Origin: PALSA-911 sp963743035
GTDB lineage: Bacteria; Pseudomonadota; Alphaproteobacteria; Acetobacterales; Acetobacteraceae
NCBI GenBank assembly: GCA_963743035.1
Contig: CAVUOB010000005.1
Coordinates: 1-64,000, forward strand
DNA length: 64,000 nucleotides
Reading direction: 5' to 3'
In this document: positions 63,494 to 64,000 of the stretch, in pieces
Layout: each line of letters starts with the position of its first letter
Position numbering within the stretch: the first letter of the stretch is position 1
Notes under the pieces: generated by a model
Told to the model about the DNA's origin: nothing
Databases searched by the model: none
The model's input: the letters and a program-made list of their open reading frames with translations, nothing else
Made by a program: the position numbers and the translations under genes

Positions 63494-64000
63494 ATGCGGG
63501 CCCTTTCCCCGGGACGATATCTGCTCTGGCTCGCGGCCACCGCCGTACTGTGCTTCGCCGGGGTCTGGGCCTGGGTGGCGACGATGCCGCTGGCCTATCT
63601 CGATCCCGAATATGCCTCCTGGCTGGCGAAACGGCGGATGCTCGAGGCCTGCGACCTCGGCGAGGTCCTGGTGGTCGGCGATTCCCGCGCCGCGGTGAGC
63701 GTGGTGCCGATGCTGCTGGGGGTGAAGACGACCAATCTGGCGGTCGGCGGCGGCCAGGCGATCGAGGCGTTCGTCGCCGTCAGCCGGGCGCTGGATTGTC
63801 CGCTGCCCCCACGGCGGGTGGTGGTCTCGCTGAATGCCGGGCATTTCGTCCGGCCGGACATGTTCTGGGAGCGCAGCGTGCGCTTCGGCTTCCTGAACCG
63901 GGCCGAACTGGCGGAGGTGCTGCACACCGCCGAGGCGCTTGGCGATCGTTCCGTGTTGGCGCCGCGTCATGACGACGGACTGGCGCCGCTGTTGCGGGGG
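63494..64000 (+). CDS. Membrane-anchored SGNH-like partner of MBOAT (partial)
   Basis: The first 169 residues are visible; the gene runs off the window. A membrane helix near the start (YLLWLAATAVLCFAGVWAWV) precedes a domain with LVVGDSRAAVSVVP, the GDS block of SGNH hydrolases, and NLAVGGGQAIEAF. Together with the MBOAT gene, it probably transfers acyl groups to a polysaccharide or similar substrate in the periplasm. Start ATG 63494 lies 6 bp after the MBOAT stop. Confidence 0.75.
   Translation, partial: MRALSPGRYLLWLAATAVLCFAGVWAWVATMPLAYLDPEYASWLAKRRMLEACDLGEVLVVGDSRAAVSVVPMLLGVKTTNLAVGGGQAIEAFVAVSRALDCPLPPRRVVVSLNAGHFVRPDMFWERSVRFGFLNRAELAEVLHTAEALGDRSVLAPRHDDGLAPLLRG

Noticed and set aside
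61862..63970. A 702-codon minus-strand frame opposite the MBOAT gene
   Set aside because: High-GC antisense open frame with Arg/His/Gln-rich composition; the plus strand encodes a recognisable MBOAT protein.

Overview
The window looks like the chromosome of a high-GC alphaproteobacterium, most likely Rhodospirillales and probably Acetobacteraceae. The basis is gene content: a SahR-type regulator next to metH, the alphaproteobacterial SspB adaptor beside a class I fumarase, an Irr-type Fur protein, and GC-rich coding with strong GC at third positions. This is inference from families and not a database match.

Layout. (1) 1-4.45 kb is a lower-GC genomic islet. It has a divergent XRE/ImmA-IrrE regulator and a three-gene ubiquitin-like conjugation operon: a tandem two-domain Ubl of the multiubiquitin type, an E2-like/E1 (ThiF) fusion, and a zinc-ligand protein of the DUF6527 type. 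This is the most unusual system here. (2) 4.5-30.8 kb is core-like: a truncated DUF2075 gene, a lipoprotein, sahR-metH (metH broken by many indels), a CDF exporter, a TonB-like protein, a cobalamin adenosyltransferase, a probable 2-hydroxy-acid catabolic set (2HCT transporter, class III CoA-transferase, CitE-like lyase), a queA-tgt-queF-queG queuosine operon, a VOC protein, fumarase, SspB, DegP/HtrA, HflC/HflK and an Mrp/ApbC ATPase. (3) 30.8-60.46 kb is a large accessory region built from IS4, IS21, two inverted IS630 copies, IS1182, several IS5-type elements, a second IS630-type element, and an IS256 carrying an IS110. Cargo includes a SARP/TolB/TPR regulator with a divergent methyltransferase-hydrolase-acetyltransferase-catalase-cytochrome b561 set, a HEPN-like gene cut by IS5, an irr-rubrerythrin-katG peroxide cluster, a ParB-like plasmid/ICE gene and a serine recombinase fragment. 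(4) 60.46-64 kb returns to core-like genes: a malonic-semialdehyde-reductase-like nitroreductase with a late frameshift, a NifU-domain protein, an MBOAT acyltransferase, and its membrane-anchored partner cut by the window edge.

How the genes work together. SahR probably senses S-adenosylhomocysteine and controls methionine synthesis; the queuosine genes form one overlapping operon; HflK/HflC and DegP are envelope quality-control neighbours. In the accessory DNA two separate peroxide-defence sets occur. Several transposon insertions can be put in order: IS1182 went into the junction between IS630 and an IS5 remnant, IS110 went into IS256, and a 5.3-kb insertion cluster splits an IS5/IS903-type transposase whose distal part is now fused in frame to parB. 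Frameshifts are concentrated in metH and in queA-tgt-VOC, while neighbouring genes are clean, so sequence error is a serious possibility there. No tRNA, rRNA or CRISPR array was recognised.
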